Assembly: GCF_964204645.1 (NCBI RefSeq) | Contig: NC_134033.1 | Location: forward strand, 7,228,231 to 7,292,230 | Length of the DNA: 64,000 nt | DNA from: Tubulanus polymorphus | Lineage: Eukaryota > Nemertea > Palaeonemertea > Tubulaniformes > Tubulanidae | Direction: 5' to 3' | Part shown: positions 1-11,500 of the stretch, in pieces | Layout of the letters: each line of letters starts with the position of its first letter | How positions within the stretch are numbered: position 1 is the first letter of the stretch | Made by a program: the position numbers and the translations under genes | Notes under the pieces: generated by a model | Seen by the model: only the letters and a program-made list of their open reading frames with translations | The model's database searches: none | What the model was told of the DNA's origin: nothing

Positions 1-74
1 TAATTTCTATTTCTGCACCTGCCTCGGAAAAAATTTTACGGTCCCCCGAGATCCGAGGTGAGCGAGTTCTACTG
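1..74. mobile_element. Right end of a Tigger/pogo-like MITE
   Basis: The segment ends in the inverted form of the terminus that opens the next element: CGAGGTGAGCGAGTTCTACTG matches, inverted and with changes, the CAGTAGACTCCGC...ACCTCGGA terminus at 77. It abuts that element across a single TA dinucleotide (75-76), so two copies sit head to tail or one landed beside the other. The rest of this copy lies outside the window. Confidence 0.5.
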
Positions 75-76
75 TA

Positions 77-864
77 CAGTAGACTCCGCATACCTCGGAT
101 TCATACACCTCCGAATATTGCTTACATCAGAACAAATCTAAAATATTTTTCTTAATGCAATTATTTCTCAAATGAAAATCTCCGAGTAGCTCGGAGTTGC
201 ATACATCTGAATATCGCATACCTCAGAATCATTTTTTTTATAAAATGAGTCCTAAAATCGTGTACCTCGGAAATTCTGAACATCGTCCCGACAATATTTT
301 TTCAAAAATGCATCCCTAGCCTACTGCATAACAATTTGAAACAGATTAATCAACACCTGTTCTTGGACGCGACGTGAATCAACATCTGTACTTTGTTACC
401 ACGTGTATTGCGACAGATATGCTGATGATCGTAAGAAGTGGAAGCGTGCCAGTCGCGCTAGTTCTCGGCTGTCTTTAATACGAATAGTCAATTGAATGGA
501 TGTAGGCGGAGCTATATAGACTTGTCACTGCACATCAAACCCATGTGTTTTTAAATTCTCTCAACTTGGAAGGAGGCTTTACTTGGTGTACTACAGTACG
601 ATGTTTTGATATAAAAGATGACAAGTCAAATCTCCCCGGGGATATGAGGTTTTGATTGAAATAAATAACAATAAAAACCTGTCAGATATGGTACATATAC
701 AATGTTTATTCAACAAAGATTAGTATAAGAAGGATAATTTGAGCCCACGTGTCAGCAACAATTTTTTTTATGACAAAATTTGCGGACCTTATGTACCTCG
801 GAAATAGCATACCACAGAAAAAATTTTCCAGTCCCAAGAATTCCGAGGTAAGCGGAGTCTACTG
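77..864. mobile_element. Tigger/pogo-like non-autonomous element, TA target duplication
   Basis: The left end reads CAGTAGACTCCGCATACCTC and the right end is its inverted counterpart (ACCTCGG/CCGAGGT, GCGGAGTCTACTG). Both ends are flanked by TA (75-76 and 865-866). CAGTA termini and a TA duplication fit Tc1/mariner-type Tigger elements. The interior repeats the motif TACCTCGGA/CCTCAGAAT several times and has no transposase reading frame, so it is a MITE of 788 bp. Confidence 0.6.
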
Positions 865-1452
865 TATATATACTATTGATCTCCACAGTGGTTCTAGACA
901 AAAGCGGTGTTTCGCAATGATGTTGTTAAAAAGATTTCAGAGATCGTAGCACCGGTTTTATGAGACACTTTTACGGTCTGTTCTTTAAGTACGTTTACGA
1001 TCTTACATCAACTTCTCCCCAAGACCCAAACCCCCCTATCATTTTCTCAACGGAACTACATCGATTTCAAGAATGATAAAAATGGACCTCCAACCACGGA
1101 AATCCGCGAAAGATTTTCATCCCTGAATCTAATGGCATAGCAGTTGGCTCCAGTTGAAAAATCATTCGACAAAGGCCATCTTTTAGTTAAAAAAATCAAA
1201 AAAGTTTTGGCGCCAAAAAATCTAATTTGTTGTCAGGTATGTTTACACATGTGAGCAATGCACATGGTTATATTATTACATCTATATACGAACGTCCTAT
1301 AAACTCATTAATTGAGTTTATCGTCTTAAGGCAAAACTTTTGTCAGAAGCTAAGCTGCCACTTAAAAAAACTATCATATCCTTTATGAAAAACTCTGTAT
1401 ATATGCCAAGTTTCATGAGTAATTAATAAATAGACTTCTCAAACTGGGAATG
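865..1452. other. No feature recognised
   Basis: AT-rich sequence with no conserved coding potential. I see no further arrestin exon here, although it lies in the expected direction of that gene. Confidence 0.4.
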
Positions 1453-2886
1453 AACAAGAGGCCCACGGGCCTTGTACCTTTATGACGCAGTAGAAGAAGA
1501 TTGATTCAGTATTCAAAGTTTTACAGAATGATTTACATTGTAACGAAGTAACAAGTTTTAAAATAGTTAAGAGGTATAGGCTATATGGCGATAATGTTCA
1601 TTTTCTGTTAATATATCCTTACATGAAAAGACAAGCCCATTTTAGCTGCCCCAAAGATGACACTACATGAAAAAATGCATCAAGAATTGGTGTAGGCATC
1701 GTGCTGAAAAAAAAATCCAAGATGGATGGCAACCCTGGTGGCCATACTTGAACTCAATTTTCAACAAGGCAATTTGATACTATGTATCTATGTCCCCCGC
1801 GATAGCCAGTAGGGAATGAATGACCCCTGAAGACACTGATCTTTGGTATAGAAAAATTATGAGTGTATCCAGGGAAAACCATACATTGAAATATCATTTT
1901 CCTGCTATGAATGGTTATTTAAGAATTGAGTTTACAGGGTTTTAGACAAAAGACTTCTACCAACCTTGACCTTTGACCCTAGAACTCCAAAATCACTAAT
2001 GCACATCCTCTCCCCAGGGGTAATCATACTATGAAATAGCATTGTTCTGTTATGAATGTTTCTTCTTGAAACGTGTTTACAAGGTTTCATATGAATGACC
2101 TGTAGTGACCTTGACCTTTGGTCCTTGGACCCCAAAATCAATAGGACACATCCTCTCCCTAGGAGTAATCATACTACGTAATATCATGGTCCTGCTATCG
2201 ACGGTTCGTGAATCACGTTCACAAAGTTTCACATGAATGACCTGTAGTGACCTTGACCTTTGATCCTTGGACCCCAAAATCAATAGGGCATATCCTCTCC
2301 CTAGGGGTAATCATACTACGTAATATCATGGTCCTGCTATCAACGGTTCATCTTGAATGACGTTCACAAGCTTTCACATGAATGACCTGTAGTGACCTTG
2401 ACCTTTGATCCTTGGACCCCAGAATCAATAGGGCACATCCTCTCCCTAGGGGTAATCACACTACGTAATATCATGGTCTTGCTATCCACAGTTCTTCTTG
2501 AATGACGTTCACAAGGTTTCACATGAATGACCTGTAGTGACCTTGACCTTTGGTCCTTGGACCCCAGATTCAATAGGGCACATCCTCTCCCTAGGAGTAA
2601 TCATACTACGTAATATCATGGTCCTGCTATCGACGGTTCGTGAATCACGTTCACAAAGTTTCACATGAATGACCTGTAGTGACCTTGACCTTCGATCCTT
2701 GGACCCCAGAATCAATAGGGCACATCCTCTCCCTAGGGGTAATCATACTGTGTAATATCATAGTCATGCGATCAACAGTTCTTCTTGAATCACGTTCACA
2801 AGCTCATGCGGACGGATGGACAGACGAACGGACATAGGCGGATACCAAGTCCCCCGCTCGCGGCCTACGCTGCGCGGAGGACAATA
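1453..2886 (+). mobile_element. Helentron/'pearl'-like non-autonomous element, family A copy 1
   Basis: It opens with AACAAGAGGCCCACGGGCCT, in which AGGCCC and GGGCCT form a short stem. It closes with a G/C-rich stem-loop (about 2849-2882, GTCCCCCGC...GCGGAGGAC) preceded by a GGACGGA-type tract and followed by AATAA. The interior holds a tandem repeat (separate entry). A 5' stem, a tandem-repeat core, a GACGGAC tract and a 3' hairpin are the layout of bivalve 'pearl' and Helentron-associated elements. No open frame encodes a replicase. A truncated sister copy is at 18,329. Confidence 0.55.
1937..2806. repeat. Tandem repeat, about 144-bp unit, six copies
   Basis: The landmark TTGACCTTTG (or close variants) recurs at 1965, 2111, 2253, 2398, 2543 and 2685, giving periods of 146, 142, 145, 145 and 142 bp. 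Units also share CTCTCCCTAGG and ATCATACTACGTAATATCATGG. The first unit is the most diverged. Units alternate between two length forms, suggesting expansion of a dimer. Short minus-strand frames here are repeat by-products. Confidence 0.85.
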
Positions 2887-3982
2887 AGGTGTAGACATTT
2901 CACCTACCAAAATTCTTACAACTAGTATCCTGAAAATGCATTAAGAATTGCAGGCCGTTTCGTGCTAGAAATTCAAGATGGCTGACCTGACGGCCATATT
3001 TGAAGGCCGATGACCTCCATATACAAAAGGCATGGACAGCTTGACCCTGATCCTTACACCAAATTTTGTGGAAATCCATCAAGAATGCGGGCTGCATTGT
3101 GCAAACAAGAAACTCAAGATGGCTACCCCAATGGCAGCCATACTTGATCACCAATGACATTTTTTTAGAATAGGGGTGGATATCTCGCCAGACCCAATCT
3201 TCATGCTAATTTTGAAAAAGATTCATCACAAATTACAGGCGAATTACTGTGTCGAATTCAATTCCAGAGGTCCTGGCTTAGGCCTATGTAAAAGGAGTCA
3301 ATTAAGATTAGACTTTTTGAAAAACCAGCACAGATGCCTATTCAAATCACATGTAATTAAAAAATTCAGTGCTTTTTAGTTTGATGTCCCGGTTTTCATC
3401 GCGCACGTGGTTAAAATTATTGTTTACATTGAACGTCTTCAACAGCTGATACGACCGCACCCGCGTCTGTCAATCATCTTAATTGATTCAAATACTAAAA
3501 TACTCACCATGAAAAAACTATGCGGTGGATCAATCCAGAATTTTTCAGTAGAATATCAGACAATAGGTACCTTTCTTAAAGGTTTATTTGTTGTATGTCA
3601 TTAACAATCAGTTATATAATACTTTATTCATAACTTTGAAGCGGCGTGCCGGCAGCGAACGCTCAAGCAAGGTCAGTCATGTAGGCCAACGATACACGAA
3701 ACAGACCACGGTTTTGCCGGTTAAGAGCGTCTCTCCACATAAATTAGATGGACTGTAATGGACCATTTGTTGACACTAACCTTAAATAAACTTTGTATGG
3801 ATACAATTAAGATAATTCCACCCTATAATTCCACTATTCAACGATCGACGCGCAACTTAAACATGGCGCCGCCATTCAATACGCTAGTCACAATGTATCT
3901 CTACACACATCAAAATCACACTTGAATTACAAGTGTCGACTTATGAGAAACGATCGAAATCTAGCAAGTTGATTGGGACACT
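2887..3982. other. Repeat relics, no gene recognised
   Basis: From 2900 to 3160 there are two diverged blocks of the form 'GAAATTCAAGATGGC...GGCCATA', the internal style of this repeat superfamily. The rest of the stretch shows nothing I can assign. Confidence 0.3.
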
Positions 3983-6115
3983 AGGGGTCCAGGGACACCA
4001 TGCCCGCGTGGGAAGTGGTTTCAAACACTCAACAATCTAACAATTTCAATACATAACGCCCCCTAGTGACCATATACAAAAACCAATGACTTTGAAACCC
4101 ACCAAAATCATCGAACATGTCAGCAGCTATGATTTTGTAATTGATTGTGATAACAAAACATGCCTCGTTACCAATTTAATATGGAAAAACTAAGTTATTC
4201 TACTATTCAATGCCCCTGTTGGCCATATGCCCCGAAAATAGCCGCCCTTGTGCCCTTCAGATGTGTCCCATGCTCGCCCTTGTGCCTTTATCACTTGCCG
4301 TAGGTCCGCCCACCTGCCCTTGTCAGTCACGAGTAATGAGTCAGGGCTTACAAAACAAGCCGTTGCATCCGACTGTTAGTAAGTATTCTGCGATGACTAT
4401 GAAATATCTCGTATGATATCAACGATAGTAGCTCATGTGATCAGTGGTTATATTTAAATGTACTGCAGTCAGTGTGCATCCTGTGAAAATGTGCCTCAGA
4501 CGCGTGGCCTAATTAAGTTTCCAGGAAATTGGCTGACTTCCAAACTACTGCCAATCATTCTAGCGATTGCCGTTGTAAAGCTGGTAGTGAATATTCGATG
4601 GATTGGTTCGTTTTGAACACATCGTGATGCTCTGGATCTTTTTATCTAGACTATTAGACAAATTTTATATATACAAGGTGAAAAACTTTGTTCGGTGAAC
4701 TCACAGAGAGACTCGCAGAGACAATTAGTTTGAGCAGCCTAATAGCAATAATGTGTTCTTAAGCTGGCTGCTTACCAATTATCAACAGTTAACTGCCAAT
4801 CACTAACACTATCAATTTAAATCAATTAATTTGATATTTCTAAGATTAAAAATATGCAATTTCATGTAGGCCTATACACTATTGATGGCTCTTTTTCGCT
4901 GTATCATTTGCTTTTTGAGATTGCTTGTTTCTGCTATTTTTTTGTCTGCAACTGGTTTTCCAAATCATTTTGAAAGCCCTATAGATTAACTTTTGTTCAT
5001 TGACAGGCATAGGTGTAAGGATGTACTGTGGTCAAGTGTGTCACTCATGGCAAAATCAGAGTTAAACATAGTTTCTAGTCATCAATCGTAGCAGGGGGTA
5101 CTACTAAATGCCCTTATTAGAAATCAGCACCCTACCCTTTTCTAATGCTAGATGAAGCACTGTCATGGTAACAAAATATGCCTAGGTACCAATCTAATAA
5201 CGAAATACTAAGTTATTCTACTATTCAATGCCCCTGGTGACCATATAGAATAACTAATTTCCTTAAAACTCACCAAAATCATGGAAGATGTCATGAGCTT
5301 CAACTTTGCAATTGATTGTGGTAACAAAATATGCATAGGTACAAATATAATATAGAAATACTAAGTTATTGTATTACTCAACACCCCCTGGTGGCCATAT
5401 ACAAAAACCAATGACCTTGAAACTCACCCAAAACATAGAACATATTATGGGCTACAACTTTCTAATTGAATATAGTAACACAATATGCTTAGGTATCAAT
5501 TTAATGTGGAAAAACTTTTTCCCACCTACGAATGAGTACTGATGACACCAAGATGGCCGCCAATTGAGTCATTATTGGCTGATCAAAAATACCTGTCTCA
5601 GGTATAAAACATCCCTTTCCAAAGAATACCCATCACAAATTGCAATGAGAAATGGCAAAGCAGTATGAAGCTACAGGACCTAGAATTCTGGCCAAAATTG
5701 ACATTTTTCGGCACCAAAAAGGTCATAGGACGGCCATCTTGAGTCAGATCGACCCAATTGTTCTCATGCTGATGGGCCCTAGGTAGATTCAAATATAAAC
5801 TAAAGATCAAGGTCATTGATCAAAGCGTCTTCAAAATTTCCTTCGAAAACTTCGAAAATGTGTAAGAAGTGCTGATTTTGGCGAACAACAATGGCTGCCA
5901 GTCGGCCATCGTGACTCTGAAAGGGCCAGTTTTTGGGATGAAGATGTGTCTAGGGTAGATACACGTATAAACCAAATATGAAGACATTACCTTGAAGGGT
6001 CTTCAAAATTTCTCAAAATGATTGGATTCCGTCTACGGATGGACGCTACGACGGACGGACGATGGACGAAAAGTGAATGCAATAGCCCGCTGGGACTAAA
6101 GTCCCAAGTGGGCTA
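3983..6115 (+). mobile_element. Helentron-like element, family C copy 1 (interrupted)
   Basis: The head is AGGGGTCCAGGGACACCATG followed by GCCCGCGTGGGAAGTGG. The tail is a GACGGACG tract, a stem-loop GCCCGCTGGGACTAAAGTCC...GTGGGC, then TAAAA. Internal blocks of about 150-180 bp recur ('TGCCCCCTGGTGACCATAT', 'TGGTAACAAAATATGCCTAG'). Compared with the copy at 51,405, roughly 4225-5160 replaces part of the body, so the copy was interrupted or rearranged there. No protein is encoded. Confidence 0.6.
4225..5160. other. Unrelated sequence interrupting family C copy 1
   Basis: Sister copies pass directly between the flanking blocks, whereas this stretch has no counterpart in them. I cannot see clear terminal repeats or a target duplication, and no coding sequence is recognisable. 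Confidence 0.35.
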
Positions 6116-6675
6116 AAATGGAGCACTATAGTTGAAAAAAGTTGATAAACCACCTCTGACTGTCGAATCATTTAAAAGCTTCGCCTTCACATGGAACTAT
6201 TTCCGCCTTATAACAGGTGCACTCTACCGCCGTGATTCGCCCATTCAACGATAAAAACTTTCCCACAGTCTTACTATCGGCATTTTCTAATAATTTAGGG
6301 AAATATTTTTAAAAAGCAAAATTTCACACTCTGCATTAATAAGATTGAAGTATTTATTCGTTTGACAAATCTTCCTCTGAACTCCCACCAACAAGTTATA
6401 AGTGGCGACACGAAATTGACGTCATCGACTCACTACTATCTTATAACCTTCATGACTACGTCATGAAGGTAAAAATGAGTTTCCACTTCATAGTTTAGAA
6501 GAAGTGCATTCAGTCCAAGCATTTAGAGCAATTTTGAACATCCAGCATTTGATATATTTTGAATGGTAAGATTTAGGATATAACTAACTCAATCGACAAA
6601 CAGTATCTCAAGCAGTGCAGGTTGAGCCCCTGAATAAGCCCCTTGAAACAAATCAAATTCATATTCCTTAACCCA
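6116..6675. other. No feature recognised
   Basis: No gene or repeat assigned. One TGACGTCA palindrome (about 6418) and a short inverted run ACCTTCATGACTACGTCATGAAGGT are visible. Confidence 0.3.
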
Positions 6676-7216
6676 AACAAGAGCCCCAAGGGGCACTATG
6701 GCCAGCCTGTCAGCTTTTCATAAAATGGCAAATGATGATGCATTATCTGGGTTAAATTTATCTGAGGTATCAAATATTGAGGTTTATTTGAGGTATCAAA
6801 TACCTCAGATAAATCTTTTCCCTTGGTCTTATTGATTTTAATGCAGAATAGAATTGAGTTTTCTGAAATTTGCTCAATAAAACAAAATTGAATTGGTTTT
6901 TGATTGAATTTTTAGTTTGAGCACATGGCTAATTAGCATATCAAGGTCATCTATCCGATTTAAGAAAAAGCTATTTTTCCCAGACTTTGCACAATAGTGC
7001 TAATAAAAATATTCCTCCCAAAAACCAAATCAACTAAAGCTTTCACAGAAATCGATCTTGAAATACAATTTTAGATCTTAAAATAAAACCCTGAAGTAAA
7101 TGAAGTATGAATATATGCTCAGTTGCACAGTAAAAGAGCCTTTGCTCTGGAAACCATGTCATTTAAATTCGCTCCATTTGTATAGTAATTAGGCTCAGCC
7201 TACGGCTGGCCTAAAA
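6676..7216 (+). mobile_element. Helentron-like element, family B copy 1 (internally deleted)
   Basis: The head AACAAGAGCCCCAAGGGGC contains a GCCCC/GGGGC stem and is followed by TATGGCCAGCC. The tail GGCTCAGCCTACGGCTGGCC is a hairpin followed by TAAAAA. The head GGCCAGCC (6700-6707) is the exact inverted match of the tail GGCTGGCC (7204-7211), an asymmetric subterminal inverted repeat. This copy is shorter than those at 8,668 and 17,006. Confidence 0.6.
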
Positions 7217-8059
7217 ATTGAAAAACCACCGAATCACTAATATTTAAGTTTTTGCGTTTGACATAGTGGGCACCTATCCAGAGGTTACGTGATCTAATAA
7301 TAAGCTCATTTTAAGCGCATTATAATTAACCATATGATTTATATTTCGGACAGTAGACATGAACTATTCCATTTCAGCTGTTAGCCGAGGCTACAAACCA
7401 GATTTGTTCATTTTCATACCTGAAATTTAGGGGGTTATCAAATAAATAGGCAACCAACTATAATTTCTGCAAATTAGCCCATTTCCATAAGGCGTCACTT
7501 TCAGTCGGAAAAGTTATCACCAAAATATTCCAAGGATCATACCCTATCAACTTTTCAATTACCATAAAGCTCTTACAGTTTTCACTCTATGGATCTCCAA
7601 AGTTACTACTGATTTTCCTACTTTTTAGTTAACAATGATGGGCACTCTGAGGGTTTTTCTCAAACCACACATGGGCACTGAAAGAGTTAATAGGAAAACA
7701 TTGCAAGCAGGTGCAAGTTGACACTTTAGATGGTAGATAACGAGAAATGTAACAGAAGAGATGAGTAAACCTGCTATGAACACCTTCACAACGAATCGCA
7801 CCAGACCGACCCAATAACCAGTCACACCAGACCAGGAGGTTGGCAACACCCTAAACCCCCTATCAATACATCATGTTTCTGAGATTTCTTGCGGATCTGC
7901 AGAGAATTTGTATCTGTAACCTTTCATAAAAACACTCCACGTTGTAATGATGATATCAAATCTAAAGATTCGGAAATGCTTCTTGAGCTAAAAGATGTTT
8001 CCACAAAAATAGAAACGCCCAAAAATGAAAGAGCAATTATATGATATATGATAACATAC
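7217..8059. other. Arrestin intron sequence, nothing else recognised
   Basis: This is the stretch directly downstream of the last visible arrestin exon. A search by eye on the minus strand for the next conserved exon (the one opening with YYHGE-like residues) found nothing, so that exon must lie beyond position 1 or be missing. Confidence 0.35.
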
Positions 8060-8195
8060 CTCTTTATCAAGACTAGCTTCTAAACGTAAATGCCCCGAAC
8101 TGCCAAAAAAATCTTTTGTGGCTTCCGCACTCGGCTGTGGTGCTGGTTCCTCAGGGGCGTATGTTAATTTTCTAATTGCCAAACGGACGGAGTTC
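8060..8195 (-). CDS. Arrestin exon 7 (last in window)
   Basis: Acceptor TTTTTAG|GAACTCC at 8195 and donor AAAGAG|GTATGTTAT at 8060. The first base completes an Arg codon split after AG (phase 2), and the exon ends in phase 0. It encodes [17 protein letters not shown]...[11 protein letters not shown], the end of the N-domain and the inter-domain linker. 136 nt equals 1 + 45 codons. Confidence 0.92.
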
Positions 8196-8502
8196 CTAAA
8201 AATGGCAAAATCATAGCATTAAATAAATCAAATATATAAATAACAGTTTTTTAAATGATTAAGTATTTTATTCACAAATTACATCATGAGATACAATCAA
8301 ACTTGCCACACGTAAAACATTATGGGCATGTGTGGATAATAGTATAGATATTACATAGTAGAAGTCAAGATTGGATAGTAGAAAAAGAGCCAAAATATGA
8401 GAAAAAATTTGAAAATTTGAAAGGAAAAGAAAAGAAGAAAGATTACAAAAACATATACATGAATACATACATCATTCATACATGAATACATTCATCAATA
8501 AA

Positions 8503-8540
<38 letters not shown>

Positions 8541-11500
8541 TAAACATCACATAGTCAAATACTGTTGCATCGTTCATAACCTTCACAAATAAATAAAGCC
8601 GGTTTTGATAAAAGTTTGATTGATAACTGAAGTGAAGTGATGATATCAACATCACCATACAGTAACTAGAGCCCCAAGGGGCACTATGGCCAGCCTGTCA
8701 GCTTTTCATAAAATGGCAAATGATGATGCATCTGTGGGTTAAATTTGTCGAAATACACTCCCAGCTCAGAGTCAATATCTAATAATTTACACAATACAAT
8801 CGTAGAATACAAAAGTAGCACAGACTGCGACTGGATCTGGCAGGAACAAATACCTCAGATAAATCTTTTCCCTTGGTCTTATTGATTTTAATGCGGAATA
8901 GAATTAAATTTTTTGAAATTTGCTCAATAAAACAAAATTGAATTGGATTTGATGTTTTTATATGTTCAATAAAGTAAAATTGGATTTGATATTTATTGCG
9001 GAACAAAATTTGATTGAATTTGTAGTTTGAGCACATGGCTAATTAGCATATCAAGGTCATCTATCCGATTTAAGAAAGAGCTATTTTTCCCGGACTTTGC
9101 ACAATGGTCAATAATATTTTCCGTAGCGCCAATAAAAATTTTCTTCCCAAAAACCAAATCAACCAAAGCTTTCACAGAAATTGATCTTGAAATACAATTT
9201 TAGATCTTAAAATATAACCCGGAAGTAAAACGGTAGACGATACTGTGGGTTCACCTGAACACAACGGCTAAGTCAATCATAGAGGAGTCTTTGCTTTCTG
9301 ATTGGCTTTTCAAAACCAATATCTTTGCAATCAGATATTCGTGAAAAAGCTCATATAAATCTTAACGAGGGCCTCTTTCAAAATTCAGCTACATAGAGTT
9401 TGGAGAATGGATAATGCTTTAATGAATGATTTGTATGAATATATGCTCAGTTGCACAGTAAAAGAGCTTTTGCTCTGGAAACCATGTCATTTAAATTCCC
9501 TCCATTTGTATAGTAATGGGCTCAGCCTACGGCTGGCCTAAAAATTTACACTATTTTCTATTGTTAGTGGGGCAAAATAAGTAAGTATACTAACGTTTTC
9601 CAAATCGCTGCAGGGTTATATTTAAGGAAAAAATTTCATTCATTATTGGTCCACAGATCATTTTACCGGCCCATAGTTTTTATACTGCTGTCTTTTATCT
9701 AATTCAAGTGGCTGTAGATACAGAGACAGGCGATTGAGGGAAAACTACAGATTGATAAAAAGATCGAGTTCAATCCGATATACATGTATGCCAAGATTGC
9801 TTTGATAACTACCCGTTCCAGGGGAACTCCCGTTTTCATAATGTGCATTTCTCTACTTAATTGGGATCTAAAAACTCAAATTGACAACATCTCAAATTTT
9901 GTCCATTAGTGGCTAACGCTTTCAGTTGCTCATCACCATACTCTGCCTTCTATTCTGATCAGCTAGGGATGCCCTGGACCCTACACGCAGTAATGATATT
10001 TATAGTGTGGTTATCATTAGTAGTATTATTTGTTATTAGAATTATCATCAGTGTCTTTATTAGTGTAATTATTAGTCTCCTTATCTGCTATTAGTGTTAT
10101 CACCAGTGTTATTATTAGCCTTAACATTAATTTTATTATTGTTATTATCAGCATTACTATTAGTGTTATTATGTGCACGATTATCAGTTTTTTTTCTTTT
10201 TTTTTTATTTTGCGTGCTGTGCATTTTTTTTCTTCTTTTCTATTATTATCATTTTTCTTTAAATTCTATTATTATCATTTTTTTTTCTTTTTTTAGTGTT
10301 ATTATGTGCACGATTATCATTTTTTTAGTTTTTTTTTATTTTGCGTGCTGTGTATTTTTTTTCTTCTTTTCTATTATCATTTTTTTTAAAATTTTATTAT
10401 TATCATTTTTTTTTCTCCTTATTATTATCATTTATTATCATTTTCATCATTAACTTTATAAGTATTCTTATCATTATCATTACCATCAATATTGTAAGGA
10501 TCTGATTTAACAGAACTATCATATGTATATATCATAATCTATTGTCATATTCATTAGTTTTCAGTGTTCATCCCCTCTCTGAGTACAGACTTGTTTGGCT
10601 TGGAATGAATCCTTGACACATTACTGAACATTATTAATGATTTATATTTGCATATATTTGTATTCTCTTGACCTCTGTACTGGTCTTTTGTGTCTAAATA
10701 AACTTCGTTCATTCAATGAAGCAAACACAAAGCTATAATCGGACTGTATACTGAGAGCGGACTGGGGGAATGCACAATGGAAAACACACAAGACACGGAT
10801 AAACACATGTTTGCACAAAGATGAAATTACACATACAGTTGTAGCTGAAATATCCACTGGCCTGACGGACTTCTAGCAATAAAGAATCTACTGGCCTGAT
10901 AGGAAATTCACTGGCCTCGCCAGGGCTTAAATCGAACCCTGTCGTTGAGAAGATTACTGATACACAGAGGTTCTGTGAGGTTGTGAGGTTTTTATGGAAG
11001 AAGTAACAACATCTTGGAAATAATGAGAATATAGACAAAACATAACTAACACCTCCGTGCAACCAAAGAATCAATTAACTATTCGAGCATAAGCCCATCC
11101 AAAACACTACTATAAGGTCAGCTTCTTTTATTCACCTAGTCATCTCCATATGGTTGAGTATCAGATAGTGAGTGGGAGTGGGAAGAAAATAATGTTCTTT
11201 GCTGCTTTTGAGAAGTAGGGGGTCGTTCCTTTATTATGTACGCATTAGAGGAGTGGGAGGGGTCAGTGCAATTGCGTATGTTTAATGTACATGAAAAAAT
11301 GGCAGATTTTGCGTACAGAGGGGGAGGGGGGGTTGAAAAATTCAAATTTTATGCGTACGTAACAAATGAATGACCCCAGGTACAAACCTCTGTATGTTAT
11401 GACTGGCGTATCTGAGTCTGATTTACCTTTTATGTGGCTTTTCATCAATGCTTTCTCCGACAAAGGTTTTCAACTCATAATCAACTCCGCATGGCTGAAA

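Noticed and set aside
1932-2715. Four similar minus-strand frames of 68-69 codons
   Set aside because: Each is the same 144-bp tandem unit read in the same frame; no protein family, and the unit lies in a non-coding repeat core.
7625-7849. 74-codon minus frame as a possible next arrestin exon
   Set aside because: It has none of the expected arrestin C-domain residues after SLDKE, and no suitable acceptor precedes it.
10094-10453. 119-codon hydrophobic frame resembling a membrane protein
   Set aside because: Produced by a T-rich low-complexity tract; the amino acids simply mirror TTN and ATT codons.
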